The position numbers were made by a program, and so were the translations under genes. From JBCCSZ01 sp039199225 (GTDB taxonomy: Bacteria; Bacteroidota; Bacteroidia; Chitinophagales; Saprospiraceae), in NCBI GenBank assembly GCA_039199225.1, contig JBCCSZ010000036.1, positions 1-35,037 of the forward strand: a DNA stretch of 35,037 nucleotides, read 5' to 3'. Shown piece by piece: positions 1 to 6,903 of this stretch. The notes beneath the pieces are model-generated. The model did not search any database. It had not been told where the DNA came from and was given only the letters and a program-made list of their open reading frames with translations. How positions within the stretch are numbered: the first letter of the stretch is position 1; every line of letters begins with the position of its first letter.

Positions 1-29
1 CCTTGTGGTTTTGCATGGGTAGAGCGCAT
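1..29 (-). CDS. 5' end of a leftward gene behind the Ile/Val attenuators (partial; probably an ilv gene)
   Basis: The second attenuator ends at the left edge, and a coding region reading left should begin here. Two ATG codons are possible, in different frames. The one at 29-27 directly follows the U-tract and begins MRSTHAKPQ. The one at 16-14 begins MQNHK. Either could open a branched-chain biosynthesis protein; the first loosely resembles the RS...G start of dihydroxy-acid dehydratase (IlvD). Too few residues are present to decide. The assignment to branched-chain synthesis rests on the leader peptides, not on this fragment. Confidence 0.35.
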
Positions 30-64
30 AAAAAAAGCCGTTCCCCTGGGGAGAACGGCTTTTT
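30..64 (-). terminator. Attenuator terminator 2 of the tandem Ile/Val leader
   Basis: On the minus strand the arms AAAAAGCCGTTCTCC (64-50) and GGGGAACGGCTTTTT (46-32) pair over 15 positions with one G-U and a CCA loop, followed by a run of seven U ending at 30. This is a strong intrinsic terminator. It begins 17 nt after the stop codon of leader peptide 2. The first candidate start codon of the downstream gene follows the U-tract with no gap, so the hairpin could also hinder translation initiation. The plus strand would also form a terminator-like hairpin. Confidence 0.88.
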
Positions 65-81
65 ATGGCTTTTCAGAAAGC

Positions 82-171
82 TCACAACCATCCTCCGGTC
101 GTTTGGATTACGCTAATAATCACGACTATAATAATGCTGTTAATAATGTGGTTGTATTGGTTCTGGCTCAT
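82..171 (-). CDS. Ile/Val-rich leader peptide 2 (29 aa)
   Basis: The ATG is at 171-169 and the TGA at 84-82. The core of the 29-residue peptide is HIINSIIIVVIISVI, and the whole contains eight Ile and three Val. It begins 17 nt after the U-tract of terminator 1 and ends 17 nt before the stem of terminator 2. Its codons 26-28, GGAGGATGG (98-90), can pair over 9 positions (two G-U wobbles) with CCGTTCTCC in the 5' arm of terminator 2, which would form an antiterminator. This is the arrangement of a ribosome-mediated attenuator: stalling at Ile/Val codons leaves the antiterminator free, and completed translation lets the terminator form. One Ile codon is ATA; the others are ATT or ATC. The function is inferred from composition and RNA geometry. 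Confidence 0.8.
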   Translation of the reverse strand: MSQNQYNHIINSIIIVVIISVIQTTGGWL

Positions 172-188
172 CTCACGGTTTTCAAACT

Positions 189-219
189 AAAAAAGCCACC
201 CTCAACGAGAATGGCTTTT
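189..219 (-). terminator. Attenuator terminator 1 of the tandem Ile/Val leader
   Basis: On the minus strand AAAAGCCATTCTC (219-207) pairs with GAGGGTGGCTTTT (203-191) over 13 positions with two G-U pairs and a GTT loop, followed by six U ending at 189. A segment just after the leader 1 stop codon, ACGAGAATGG (minus strand, 250-241), is perfectly complementary over 10 bases to CCATTCTCGT (214-205) in the 5' arm. An alternative antiterminator is therefore possible, as in classical amino-acid attenuators. Confidence 0.88.
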
Positions 220-240
220 GGAATTTATATTTTTAGGCTA

Positions 241-250
241 CCATTCTCGT
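241..250 (-). promoter_or_regulatory. Antiterminator strand of attenuator 1
   Basis: The minus-strand ACGAGAATGG starts 3 nt after the TAA of leader peptide 1 and is an exact reverse complement of CCATTCTCGT at 214-205, which belongs to the 5' arm of terminator 1. A ribosome that reaches the stop codon would cover this segment and favour termination. A ribosome stalled on the upstream Ile/Val run would leave it free to pair and prevent termination. The mechanism follows the established enterobacterial attenuation model. The complementarity is seen directly. Confidence 0.78.
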
Positions 251-253
251 CCG

Positions 254-310
254 TTATTGTCCCACGACAATAATGCTAATAATGACGATAATGATAGAAA
301 TGTAATTCAT
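254..310 (-). CDS. Ile/Val-rich leader peptide 1 (18 aa)
   Basis: The ATG is at 310-308 and the TAA at 256-254. The product, MNYISIIIVIISIIVVGQ, has eight Ile and three Val in 18 residues. Such a composition in a tiny ORF directly before an antiterminator/terminator pair is characteristic of leader peptides that sense charged branched-chain tRNAs (compare ilvL of enterobacteria, which also contains Leu; this one has none). No clear TTG/TAnnTTTG promoter was found in the 75 nt between it and the upstream minus-strand gene, so the transcription start is unknown. It differs from leader 2 in length and ends but shares the AGCATTATT stretch. Confidence 0.85.
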   Translation of the reverse strand: MNYISIIIVIISIIVVGQ

Positions 311-385
311 TTTCAAAAACAGTTTTGATTCCGTTGAATAAAAATGGGCAGTATTCTGATAAATAGCAAACTTTCTTGAATATTT

Positions 386-1423
386 TTATTTTCTAAGTCT
401 TCTGGCTTGGCCTACCCAGTCGTCTTTTTGAATCCTACCTGGAAAGAAGCGGATGGCATTTGTCAATTGCTCAATCAGCGGCTGGTCCAGTTGGCTGATC
501 TGCTTAAATGTGTAGAGGCCGATTTCATTGAGTTGCCCTTCAATAAAGGGACCGATTCCATCGATTTGCTGTAGGTTGTCTTTTTCACTGGCATTGGCAG
601 CGTCGAGTTGGGTCCCTAATGCTTTGGCAATGGCTTCGCGCGCTTGTATCACTTGCTCGTTGCTTTGTCCAATGAGAACTTCGACTTCTTCCTCTCCATC
701 CTCTTGTGACTCTTGGACACTTTCCTTGAGCAGGCGATTGTCATTTTCAAGGCGGCTCAATTTAGATTCAAGAGAGGATAGCTGGTTGGCCTGTTGGTGA
801 AACCCCTGACGAATTTCATCGAGGTCTTCGCCTTGGCCATTGCTATCAAAGATGACTGACCCTTGTCCATTTTGGCGCACTTGCAGCCGAAGCGCTTCGT
901 TTTCGGCATCCAATTGTTCATTGCGACTTATCAAGCTTTCCCGTTCCAATTGGAGGCGTTCCAAGTCGACTGTAAGGCGAATGTAGTCGGCTCTGGTAAA
1001 TTCAGTTTCTTCCTCCCCATTACTTTCAGCATACTCGTGATATACCGATAGCTCGGATTGTGCCTTGCTCAGTTGTTCTTCTAGTTGGTAAATACTTGTT
1101 TGAAGCTGTGCTTTTTCCAACTCTAGCTCATCCATATTTTTTTTCGAATGGGTCGTTTCTGTTCGAAAGGATTCCAACTCACTGTCCTTTTGCCCAAACT
1201 GCGCCTGTAAGGCATCGTAATTGGCCTTTGTGGTGATTAAGCTTCCAGTCTTTTGTTTGAGGCTTTGTCGAAGGCGGTTGAGGGTTCGGCGATTTGACAA
1301 CCAACAGAAGACCCACCCGATGAGGAAGGCACCCAATAAGAAGATCAATAAAACGGTGCTGTCCGTACTGTCGAGGCTGGCAAATAGTTGGTTGATGAAG
1401 TCGATGAAATCGGATTTTGACAT
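386..1423 (-). CDS. Membrane-anchored coiled-coil protein with C-terminal helix-hairpin-helix domain
   Basis: The product has 345 residues. A short N-terminal stretch precedes one transmembrane helix at about 23-42. A long charged region (about 47-260) rich in Glu, Gln, Leu and Lys is probably coiled coil. The C-terminus (about 282-345) holds a helix-hairpin-helix-like motif, IDGIGPFIEGQLNEIGLYTF, followed by FFPGRIQKDDWVGQA, a layout common in Bacteroidota proteins of undefined role. Such domains often bind nucleic acid or act as small helical interaction modules. An inner-membrane tether with a cytoplasmic rod is inferred. It lies 21 bp downstream of the OmpA-like gene and is probably cotranscribed with it. 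Confidence 0.75.
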   Translation of the reverse strand: MSKSDFIDFINQLFASLDSTDSTVLLIFLLGAFLIGWVFCWLSNRRTLNRLRQSLKQKTGSLITTKANYDALQAQFGQKDSELESFRTETTHSKKNMDELELEKAQLQTSIYQLEEQLSKAQSELSVYHEYAESNGEEETEFTRADYIRLTVDLERLQLERESLISRNEQLDAENEALRLQVRQNGQGSVIFDSNGQGEDLDEIRQGFHQQANQLSSLESKLSRLENDNRLLKESVQESQEDGEEEVEVLIGQSNEQVIQAREAIAKALGTQLDAANASEKDNLQQIDGIGPFIEGQLNEIGLYTFKQISQLDQPLIEQLTNAIRFFPGRIQKDDWVGQARRLRK

Positions 1424-1444
1424 AAGTCGAGTGTTTTTTGGCCT

Positions 1445-1963
1445 TTACAATTGTGTGCTATCAGGTTCAGCGGAGTAAAAGAGGTTGAATTTGGCAGCAT
1501 CCAACATGGCTTCCTCAGTTGTCTCTTCTGCCTCCAAGCGAATTTGCTGGTCTTCGACCCCTTGCTGGTTTAACAGCTCTTTGAGGGCATTGGCTCTGGC
1601 CATACCCAGATTTTCGAAATAACCTTGGCGGATGTCGCGTTCACTAGGCCGATAAAACGCCGTTACAGACAACAATTGCAAACTATCGGCCAAGAGTTGT
1701 TCGGCTACTTCCCGTATAAAAGCCATGTTGTTGTCGCTCAATGCTGCTTGAGCACTCGAGGGCGAAAAGTAAAACTGTTCGTAATCTTTGAGCAAAATGG
1801 AATCTCCAAGGGTCAATTGCAGGGTTTTGGTCCTTTCTTTGGGAGTGGCTACCTGCTCTGTTGTACTATTGTCGCATAGGTTTTTAATTTTGCAGACATA
1901 ATAGTAGCGGACCGGGATGGCCCAAATACAGAGGGTCAGAAAGCCAAAAAAAAGTGATTTCAT
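1445..1963 (-). CDS. Small OmpA-like envelope protein
   Basis: The ATG at 1963-1961 starts MKSLFFGFLTLCIWAIPVRYYY, a hydrophobic signal or anchor, giving 172 residues. An in-frame TTG at 1984 would add seven residues and seems less likely. The C-terminal half resembles a degenerate OmpA-like peptidoglycan-binding fold: a strand with FSPSSAQAAL, a helix FIREVAEQLLADS, a strand LSVTAFYRPSE, then GMARANALKELLNQQGVEDQQIRL, matching the usual RA..v...L...Gv..ri pattern. The canonical Asp and Arg that bind diaminopimelate are not all evident, so peptidoglycan binding is uncertain. It is first in a two-gene minus-strand unit. Confidence 0.65.
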   Translation of the reverse strand: MKSLFFGFLTLCIWAIPVRYYYVCKIKNLCDNSTTEQVATPKERTKTLQLTLGDSILLKDYEQFYFSPSSAQAALSDNNMAFIREVAEQLLADSLQLLSVTAFYRPSERDIRQGYFENLGMARANALKELLNQQGVEDQQIRLEAEETTEEAMLDAAKFNLFYSAEPDSTQL

Positions 1964-2041
1964 AGTTTTGCTTAGATATTTCAAGTTGTGATTTCCGCTA
2001 AAGGCCGATCAAGCAGTGCGTAGAAAAGCCTTTTATTTCCC

Positions 2042-2059
2042 GCCTGTCAATAGGCAGGC
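2042..2059. repeat. Short hairpin in the divergent spacer before xerD
   Basis: GCCTGTC (2042-2048) and GGCAGGC (2053-2059) pair over 7 positions with one G-U and an AATA loop. It lies between two divergent genes and has no U-tract, so it is not an obvious terminator. It could be an operator, a leader-RNA hairpin or a REP-like element; no second copy was noticed in the window. Confidence 0.4.
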
Positions 2060-2111
2060 TCGCAACTTGGATTAGATAACCAAACTAAATAGGCTCTAAA
2101 TTTACACAATA

Positions 2112-3077
2112 TTGCAAGACTCGCAAATCAACTGGGGACCAACCATCAAAGGCTTCAAATCTTATTTGTTGTTGGAGCGTTCCCTTTCGGAGCATTCCAT
2201 AGACGCTTACATCAGAGATGTGCGCAAGCTCGAACAATACATCCAACTGAATCAATGGTTGCTCAGCCCCCATCAGGTAGAGCTTCAGCACCTGGAATCT
2301 TTTATCCTCTACTTGAACGAACTAGGTCTTGGCGCGCGTTCTCAAGCCCGCATCCTGTCTGGCCTCAAAGCTTTTTACAAATACCTGTTGGTGGAAGATT
2401 TGACAGATTCCGACCCGACGGATTTGCTGGAAGGGCCTCGACTACAGCAAAAAATCCCAGAGGTGCTCAGTTATGAGGAAATTAATAGACTCTTGGCAGC
2501 CATCGATCTGAGTAAGCCGCATGGCGTCCGAAATCGAGCCATGCTGGAAACGCTTTATGCGTGCGGGCTGCGCGTCAGCGAATTGATCAACTTGCGTATA
2601 TCCAATTTGTATTTAGACATTGGTTTCATAAAGGTAATCGGCAAGCGCGACAAGGAGCGCATCGTCCCCATCGGAAAGGCGGCCATCAAGCACATTGGCT
2701 TGTACATCAAAGGCATTCGAAGATTGCAGGAGAACATCGATCCGGCGCATGAAAACTTTCTCTTTCTCAATCGCCGCGGTAAAAAGCTGACGCGTAATAT
2801 GGTCTTCATGTATGTTAAAGAGCTGGCAGCTGCAGCAGGAATCAGCAAGAATGTCAGCCCCCACACCTTTCGCCACAGCTTTGCTACCCACTTGGTAGAA
2901 GGTGGAGCCGACTTAAAGGCTGTTCAGGATATGCTGGGGCATGAATCCATCATTACGACTGAAATTTACACCCATTTGGATACCGACTATTTGAAGGAGA
3001 CCATCTTGAGCTACCACCCTCGCAACCAAACACCGCCTGTCGCCACTGAGGCGTCGGATCATGTAAAAGAAGAGTAG
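2112..3077 (+). CDS. xerD: Tyrosine recombinase XerD
   Basis: This is a 321-residue site-specific recombinase that, with its XerC partner, resolves chromosome dimers at dif sites. The N-terminal SAM-like DNA-binding domain covers about 10-95 (GFKSYLLLERSLSEHSIDAY). The catalytic domain covers about 115-300, with the full set of catalytic residues: R154 (CGLRVSEL), K178 (VIGKRDKER), H251 and R254 (HTFRHSFATH), H277 (LGHESI) and the nucleophile Y286 (IYTHLD). The reading frame offers no ATG near the conserved N-terminus. A TTG at 2112 is the best start, since the frame is closed by a TAA at 2097. A roughly 20-residue polar tail follows the family's usual end. No phage or integron genes surround it, which supports a housekeeping role. 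Confidence 0.93.
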   Translation: MQDSQINWGPTIKGFKSYLLLERSLSEHSIDAYIRDVRKLEQYIQLNQWLLSPHQVELQHLESFILYLNELGLGARSQARILSGLKAFYKYLLVEDLTDSDPTDLLEGPRLQQKIPEVLSYEEINRLLAAIDLSKPHGVRNRAMLETLYACGLRVSELINLRISNLYLDIGFIKVIGKRDKERIVPIGKAAIKHIGLYIKGIRRLQENIDPAHENFLFLNRRGKKLTRNMVFMYVKELAAAAGISKNVSPHTFRHSFATHLVEGGADLKAVQDMLGHESIITTEIYTHLDTDYLKETILSYHPRNQTPPVATEASDHVKEE

Positions 3078-3159
3078 GCCGTTCAGCTGTTATTCTTTTC
3101 TTAAAAAGTGTTAGCGCTTGTATTATTCCTTTCGATCAAAGGGTTATTTTTACGACTTC

Positions 3160-3176
3160 ATTTGGGTCACCCAAAT
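3160..3176. promoter_or_regulatory. Perfect 17-bp palindrome upstream of the Ig-like lipoprotein gene
   Basis: ATTTGGGT and ACCCAAAT flank a single C in the 183-bp gap between xerD and the next gene, 85 bp before its ATG. Its symmetry and length fit a binding site for a dimeric regulator. No regulator is assigned, and no good TAnnTTTG promoter box was found next to it. The rest of the gap shows nothing clear, including no terminator after xerD. Confidence 0.4.
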
Positions 3177-3260
3177 CATGGTCTTACTTGTAGGCTGTTG
3201 AAATTGCAGCTTAGGTAGAATTGTGGATGGAAAATACTGCTGGATTACGCACAAATAAAC

Positions 3261-4958
3261 ATGGTAAGAAATTTACTTTCGGAAAAAAATGCTGGCCGAT
3301 TTTTGCTGCTGTTCAGCCTACTGCTGTGGATGACCTGCGCTCGCATCGTAGCACCCACAGGCGGTCCGAAAGATGAACGCCCTCCGCAATTGGATTCGCT
3401 CAACTCTACCCCCAACTACCAAACGCGCTTTCAAAAGCAAGACATCATACTGACTTTCGATGAGTGGCTGGCCGAATTGCGAGACGTATTTAACCAAGTC
3501 GTTGTGACGCCGCCGCTACAAACGCGACCCGAGGTCAGGCTCAAAAAGAAATCTGTCATCTTTGAATTTCCGGAAGATGAAGTGTTGCGAGAAAATGCCA
3601 CTTACATTATCAATTTTGGTCAAACCGTCAAAGACTTGACCGAAGGTAATGTTGTTAAAGACCTGCGTTTTGTTTTTTCAACAGGAGATTACATCGACTC
3701 TTTGGAGGTTAAAGGGAGTATTGTTGATGCATTGGAAGGCAAGCCAGTGGAAAATGTTTTGCTGATGCTTTACGACAATCTGGCAGACTCGATCGTGTAC
3801 ACAGAGAAGCCTTTTTACTTTTCGCGAAGCGATAAGAGTGGTAAGCTGGAGATTAAAAATATCCGAGCCGATACCTTCAAAGTGGTTGCCTTGGAAGATG
3901 CCAACCTGAACTACTTGTTTGATCCTGCCAACGAACAAATTGGTTTTTTGGACAGCTTTATTGTCTTGAATGATTCGATTGTGCCAAACATTGAGATTCG
4001 GCTGTTCAGACCCCAACAACCCATCCAAGTAAGTGAAACAGCCCTGAAAACCTACGGTCGGGCCAGCCTTATTTTTAACCAGCTACCAGAAGACGTAGTG
4101 GTAACCCATCAAGATGTTGGGCAGCGGGTTTACTACGAAAACATCCAGGATACGGTTCGATTGTGGTACGATATGGATACGGTGCAGAGTTGGAGTATTT
4201 ATGTGCAAAAAGATACCTTGCTTCGCGATACCATTCGCATCAGAGCACTGGACAGAGGACGCTTTCGAAAGGCACAAACCGTCAGGGTGGTCAGCGATGG
4301 AAAAAAAACGGATGCACCAACAGCCATAGATGTCCACAAAGGTATTTCTCTGACCTTCAACCATCCGATATTGGCATTTGATACCAGCCGCATTTTTTTG
4401 CTGGAAGACAGCAGCCAAAATTTGGTACTGCCTTCGATTGCCATAGACAGCACCAATCAGCGCCGACTCCGGTTGCTGTACGACTGGAAGCCCGACACAC
4501 TTTACCAAGTCCAGCTGTTGCCGGGGGCGATCACCGACTGGTTTGAGCTGCAAAACGACAGCTTACTCTTGGATTTCAAAAGCTTGCTCTTTAAAGACTA
4601 TGGCAATATTCGCATCAATCTAACGGACATGGACACGGCAATGGCCTACGTTTTAGAGTTGAGGAGTAAGGATGGATTGCTTATTGCCCGGGAGAAAATT
4701 CAAGGGGATTCGGTTTTTCAAAAAAATTATCCACAACTTTACAAAGGTAATTACGGAATTAAATTGATCGAGGACCGCAATGCGAATGGCCGTTGGGACA
4801 CCGGAGATTACGACAGCCGAACCCAGCCGGAGCGACAAGCAGAAAAGGCACTGGACGAGCTGCGAGGCAACTGGGAGGTCAACTCCGAAACTTCCGTCCG
4901 CCAATTGCTTGACGAAAAGCCAAAGCTAGAGAATTCAAATGGCCCTCCCAATCAGTAG
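3261..4958 (+). CDS. Ig-like domain lipoprotein (Big_5 type)
   Basis: The 565-residue product begins with a hydrophobic segment ending at C26 and followed by ARIVAPTGGPKDERPP. This C...PTGGPKD..PP start is typical of a conserved Bacteroidota outer-membrane lipoprotein family. The lipobox (WMTC) is weak, so lipidation is likely rather than certain. An Ig-like (SbsA/Big_5) domain covers about 40-145, ending near LRFVFSTGD. Carboxypeptidase-regulatory-like and further Ig-like strands follow, and a late segment, LIEDRNANGRWDTGDY, matches the family's repeated D.N.NG.WD.G pattern. The specific function is unknown; a structural or surface role is inferred. The ATG at 3261 starts the signal sequence. 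lptB follows after 32 bp and may be cotranscribed. Confidence 0.8.
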   Translation: MVRNLLSEKNAGRFLLLFSLLLWMTCARIVAPTGGPKDERPPQLDSLNSTPNYQTRFQKQDIILTFDEWLAELRDVFNQVVVTPPLQTRPEVRLKKKSVIFEFPEDEVLRENATYIINFGQTVKDLTEGNVVKDLRFVFSTGDYIDSLEVKGSIVDALEGKPVENVLLMLYDNLADSIVYTEKPFYFSRSDKSGKLEIKNIRADTFKVVALEDANLNYLFDPANEQIGFLDSFIVLNDSIVPNIEIRLFRPQQPIQVSETALKTYGRASLIFNQLPEDVVVTHQDVGQRVYYENIQDTVRLWYDMDTVQSWSIYVQKDTLLRDTIRIRALDRGRFRKAQTVRVVSDGKKTDAPTAIDVHKGISLTFNHPILAFDTSRIFLLEDSSQNLVLPSIAIDSTNQRRLRLLYDWKPDTLYQVQLLPGAITDWFELQNDSLLLDFKSLLFKDYGNIRINLTDMDTAMAYVLELRSKDGLLIAREKIQGDSVFQKNYPQLYKGNYGIKLIEDRNANGRWDTGDYDSRTQPERQAEKALDELRGNWEVNSETSVRQLLDEKPKLENSNGPPNQ

Positions 4959-4990
4959 GTGGCCGTATGCATTAAAACTAAAAGGAGCAG

Positions 4991-5749
4991 ATGAAATTAC
5001 GCGCATCCAATCTCAATAAAATATACGGACGTCGAAAGGTTGTCAACAATGTCTCTGTCGAGGTCAACCAAGGTGAAATTGTTGGATTGCTGGGTCCAAA
5101 TGGAGCCGGTAAGACGACTACTTTCTACATGGTTGTGGGTTTCATCAAACCTAATGCTGGACAGGTTTTCTTGGATGGTGCCGACATTACGAGCCTGCCG
5201 ATGTACAGACGGGCGCGCGAAGGCGTTGGTTACCTGCCCCAGGAGCCATCCGTCTTTCGGAAGCTGAGTGTGGAGCAAAATATCAAGGCGGTGCTTGAAA
5301 TGACACCACTGAGCAAGGCCGAACAAAAGGACAAATTGGAAAGCCTCATCGATGAATTCAGCCTCCACAAGGTCCGCAAGAGCAAGGGAGATACGTTATC
5401 TGGGGGAGAGCGTCGCCGGACAGAGATTGCTCGAGCCTTGGCCACGAGTCCTAACTTCATTTTGTTGGACGAGCCCTTTGCTGGAATCGATCCGATTGCT
5501 GTAGAGGATATTCAGTACATTGTGGCTCGTTTGAAAACCAAGAACATCGGCATCCTCATCACAGACCACAACGTGCAGGAAACGCTCTCGATCACAGATA
5601 GAGCCTATCTGATGTTTGAAGGCAGTATTCTGAAGGCAGGAACGGCTGAGGAATTGGCTGCCGACGAGATGGTTCGGAAGGTTTATCTCGGAACTAATTT
5701 CGAGTTGCGGCGTAAGGTCATTGACCTAGATGCAGACCGTTCTAAGTAA
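4991..5749 (+). CDS. lptB: LPS export ABC transporter ATPase LptB
   Basis: The 252-residue protein is the cytoplasmic ATPase of the LptB2FG machine, which extracts lipopolysaccharide from the inner membrane and drives it to the outer membrane. Visible motifs are Walker A GPNGAGKT (35-42), Q-loop YLPQEPS (Q84), signature LSGGERRR (136-143), Walker B FILLDEP (156-162) and the switch His in ITDHNV (H193). The stretches MYRRAREGVGYLPQE and FAGIDPIAV are characteristic of LptB rather than other ABC ATPases. An AAAGGAG sequence lies just before the ATG, one of few Shine-Dalgarno-like sites here. No lptF, lptG, lptC or lptA gene is in the window. The C-terminus is slightly longer than in E. coli (about 241 residues). 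Confidence 0.93.
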   Translation: MKLRASNLNKIYGRRKVVNNVSVEVNQGEIVGLLGPNGAGKTTTFYMVVGFIKPNAGQVFLDGADITSLPMYRRAREGVGYLPQEPSVFRKLSVEQNIKAVLEMTPLSKAEQKDKLESLIDEFSLHKVRKSKGDTLSGGERRRTEIARALATSPNFILLDEPFAGIDPIAVEDIQYIVARLKTKNIGILITDHNVQETLSITDRAYLMFEGSILKAGTAEELAADEMVRKVYLGTNFELRRKVIDLDADRSK

Positions 5750-5764
5750 TCTTGTACTTTTCAA

Positions 5765-6799
5765 TTAATCATATTGCGGCACCCGAGCATTCATCAGGCG
5801 GAACCACAGAGGAGGTACCAAAGATAAGATAATGGAGCCTGGATAGCCCAACGGCAGTTGCGGACTCTCATCAAAATGACGCAGTACTTGGTATTTTCGA
5901 CTGGCTTTGTAATGATGATCAGAGTGGCGGGTCAATTCATAGAGGAATATGCGGCCCAATTCGTGGTCGGAATTCCAAGAATGAATAGGCAGAACCTTCT
6001 CGTATCGGCCATTGGGCAACTGCTTGCGGCGAAGACCGTAATGCTCGATGTAATTGACGGTTTCCAATTGAAGAAATCCAACAATAGCAGCGGTGATGGC
6101 CAGTCCCATTATTGCCCAGCTGTAGTATAGGCCGATGGTCAGCAACCAAGCCAATTGGAGCAATTGAAAGAATATCATTTGATTGTGGATGCTAACGACT
6201 GCTTTCCCTCTTTGTGTCAGCTGTCGGGCTTCAATTTTCCAAGCATTCATGTAGACGCCGCTAACGGACCGCAGCCAAAAAGCATAAATATTTTCGCCAT
6301 ATCGGGCAGATGCCGGGTCCTTATCGGTTGCCACATTCTTGTGGTGGCCAAAATTGTGTTCAATGGTAAAATGCATATACAAAGCCGGTAGCAATAACAG
6401 GTACCCCATTGTTTGGTCAAACCAGTGCTTGCGATGTCCCAATTCATGGGCTACATTGATGCCAATACTGCCAATTAGAACACCCATACTCGCCGTCATA
6501 CCCGCGATTTCCCAGCCGCTTTTCAGTCCGGAAAAGGCCGTCTCGAAATAAAACCAAAGCAGTCCGTATAAGATTGGCACATTGAGATACAGCAGTACGT
6601 CGAAGAAAAGGCGCTTCGACTTCTGAGGCTCTTCTTCGGGCGGGTGATTATCCGTAGATTTTGGTAAAAACAATTCCAACAAAGGAATGATCACAAACCC
6701 AACGTAGAAGGCACCGGGCGACCATACACCGCCCCAAGCAATGCCCAATCCAGCAGACAATGGCAAGAGATAAGCCAATAAATACTTTAAATCTTTCAT
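5765..6799 (-). CDS. alkB: AlkB-type membrane di-iron hydroxylase (alkane 1-monooxygenase family)
   Basis: This 344-residue integral membrane protein has hydrophobic segments in the N-terminal half and after about residue 205. It carries the histidine boxes of the AlkB branch of the fatty-acid desaturase/hydroxylase superfamily: HELGHR (H118, H122), EHNFGHHKNVATDKDPAS (H148, H152, H153), the AlkB-diagnostic NYIEHYG (H253), HSWNSDH (H273, H279) and LTRHSDHHYKASRKY (H292, H295, H296). These ligate a non-haem di-iron centre that inserts oxygen into a terminal C-H bond, using electrons from rubredoxin. Neither rubredoxin nor rubredoxin reductase is encoded nearby. It is shorter than the classic Pseudomonas enzyme (about 400 residues). 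The substrate may be alkanes or a lipid chain; family membership is much surer than substrate. It converges on lptB with a 15-bp gap. Confidence 0.85.
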   Translation of the reverse strand: MKDLKYLLAYLLPLSAGLGIAWGGVWSPGAFYVGFVIIPLLELFLPKSTDNHPPEEEPQKSKRLFFDVLLYLNVPILYGLLWFYFETAFSGLKSGWEIAGMTASMGVLIGSIGINVAHELGHRKHWFDQTMGYLLLLPALYMHFTIEHNFGHHKNVATDKDPASARYGENIYAFWLRSVSGVYMNAWKIEARQLTQRGKAVVSIHNQMIFFQLLQLAWLLTIGLYYSWAIMGLAITAAIVGFLQLETVNYIEHYGLRRKQLPNGRYEKVLPIHSWNSDHELGRIFLYELTRHSDHHYKASRKYQVLRHFDESPQLPLGYPGSIILSLVPPLWFRLMNARVPQYD

Positions 6800-6903
6800 G
6801 ATCTGATAAAAATACTAAATTGAAATGAACCTCGCTGCATTTCTTGTGTAAACTCCTTTTGTAATCCAACAATTGAAAACATTTGTCTCAAAATACACAT
6901 AAA

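Noticed and set aside
14..91. Open frame from the ATG at 91-89 on the minus strand, in frame with the ATG at 16-14
   Set aside because: It reads through terminator 2 and gives a low-complexity product (MVVSFLKSHKKPF...). The overlap with GGAGG looks incidental to the leader 2 codons, so it is not called as the gene start.
180..192. TTAGTTTG after terminator 1 as a separate promoter for leader 2
   Set aside because: It has one mismatch to TAnnTTTG, and the only upstream TTG is 12 bp away rather than about 19. It is better explained as the terminator U-tract.
2112..3077. Phage or integron integrase as sign of a mobile element
   Set aside because: The protein matches XerD in length and throughout its sequence, and no att-like repeats, excisionase or phage genes are nearby.
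4083..4553. Minus-strand open frame of 156 codons inside the Ig-like lipoprotein gene
   Set aside because: It is wholly within a well-supported gene, has no recognisable motif and a composition typical of antisense frames.
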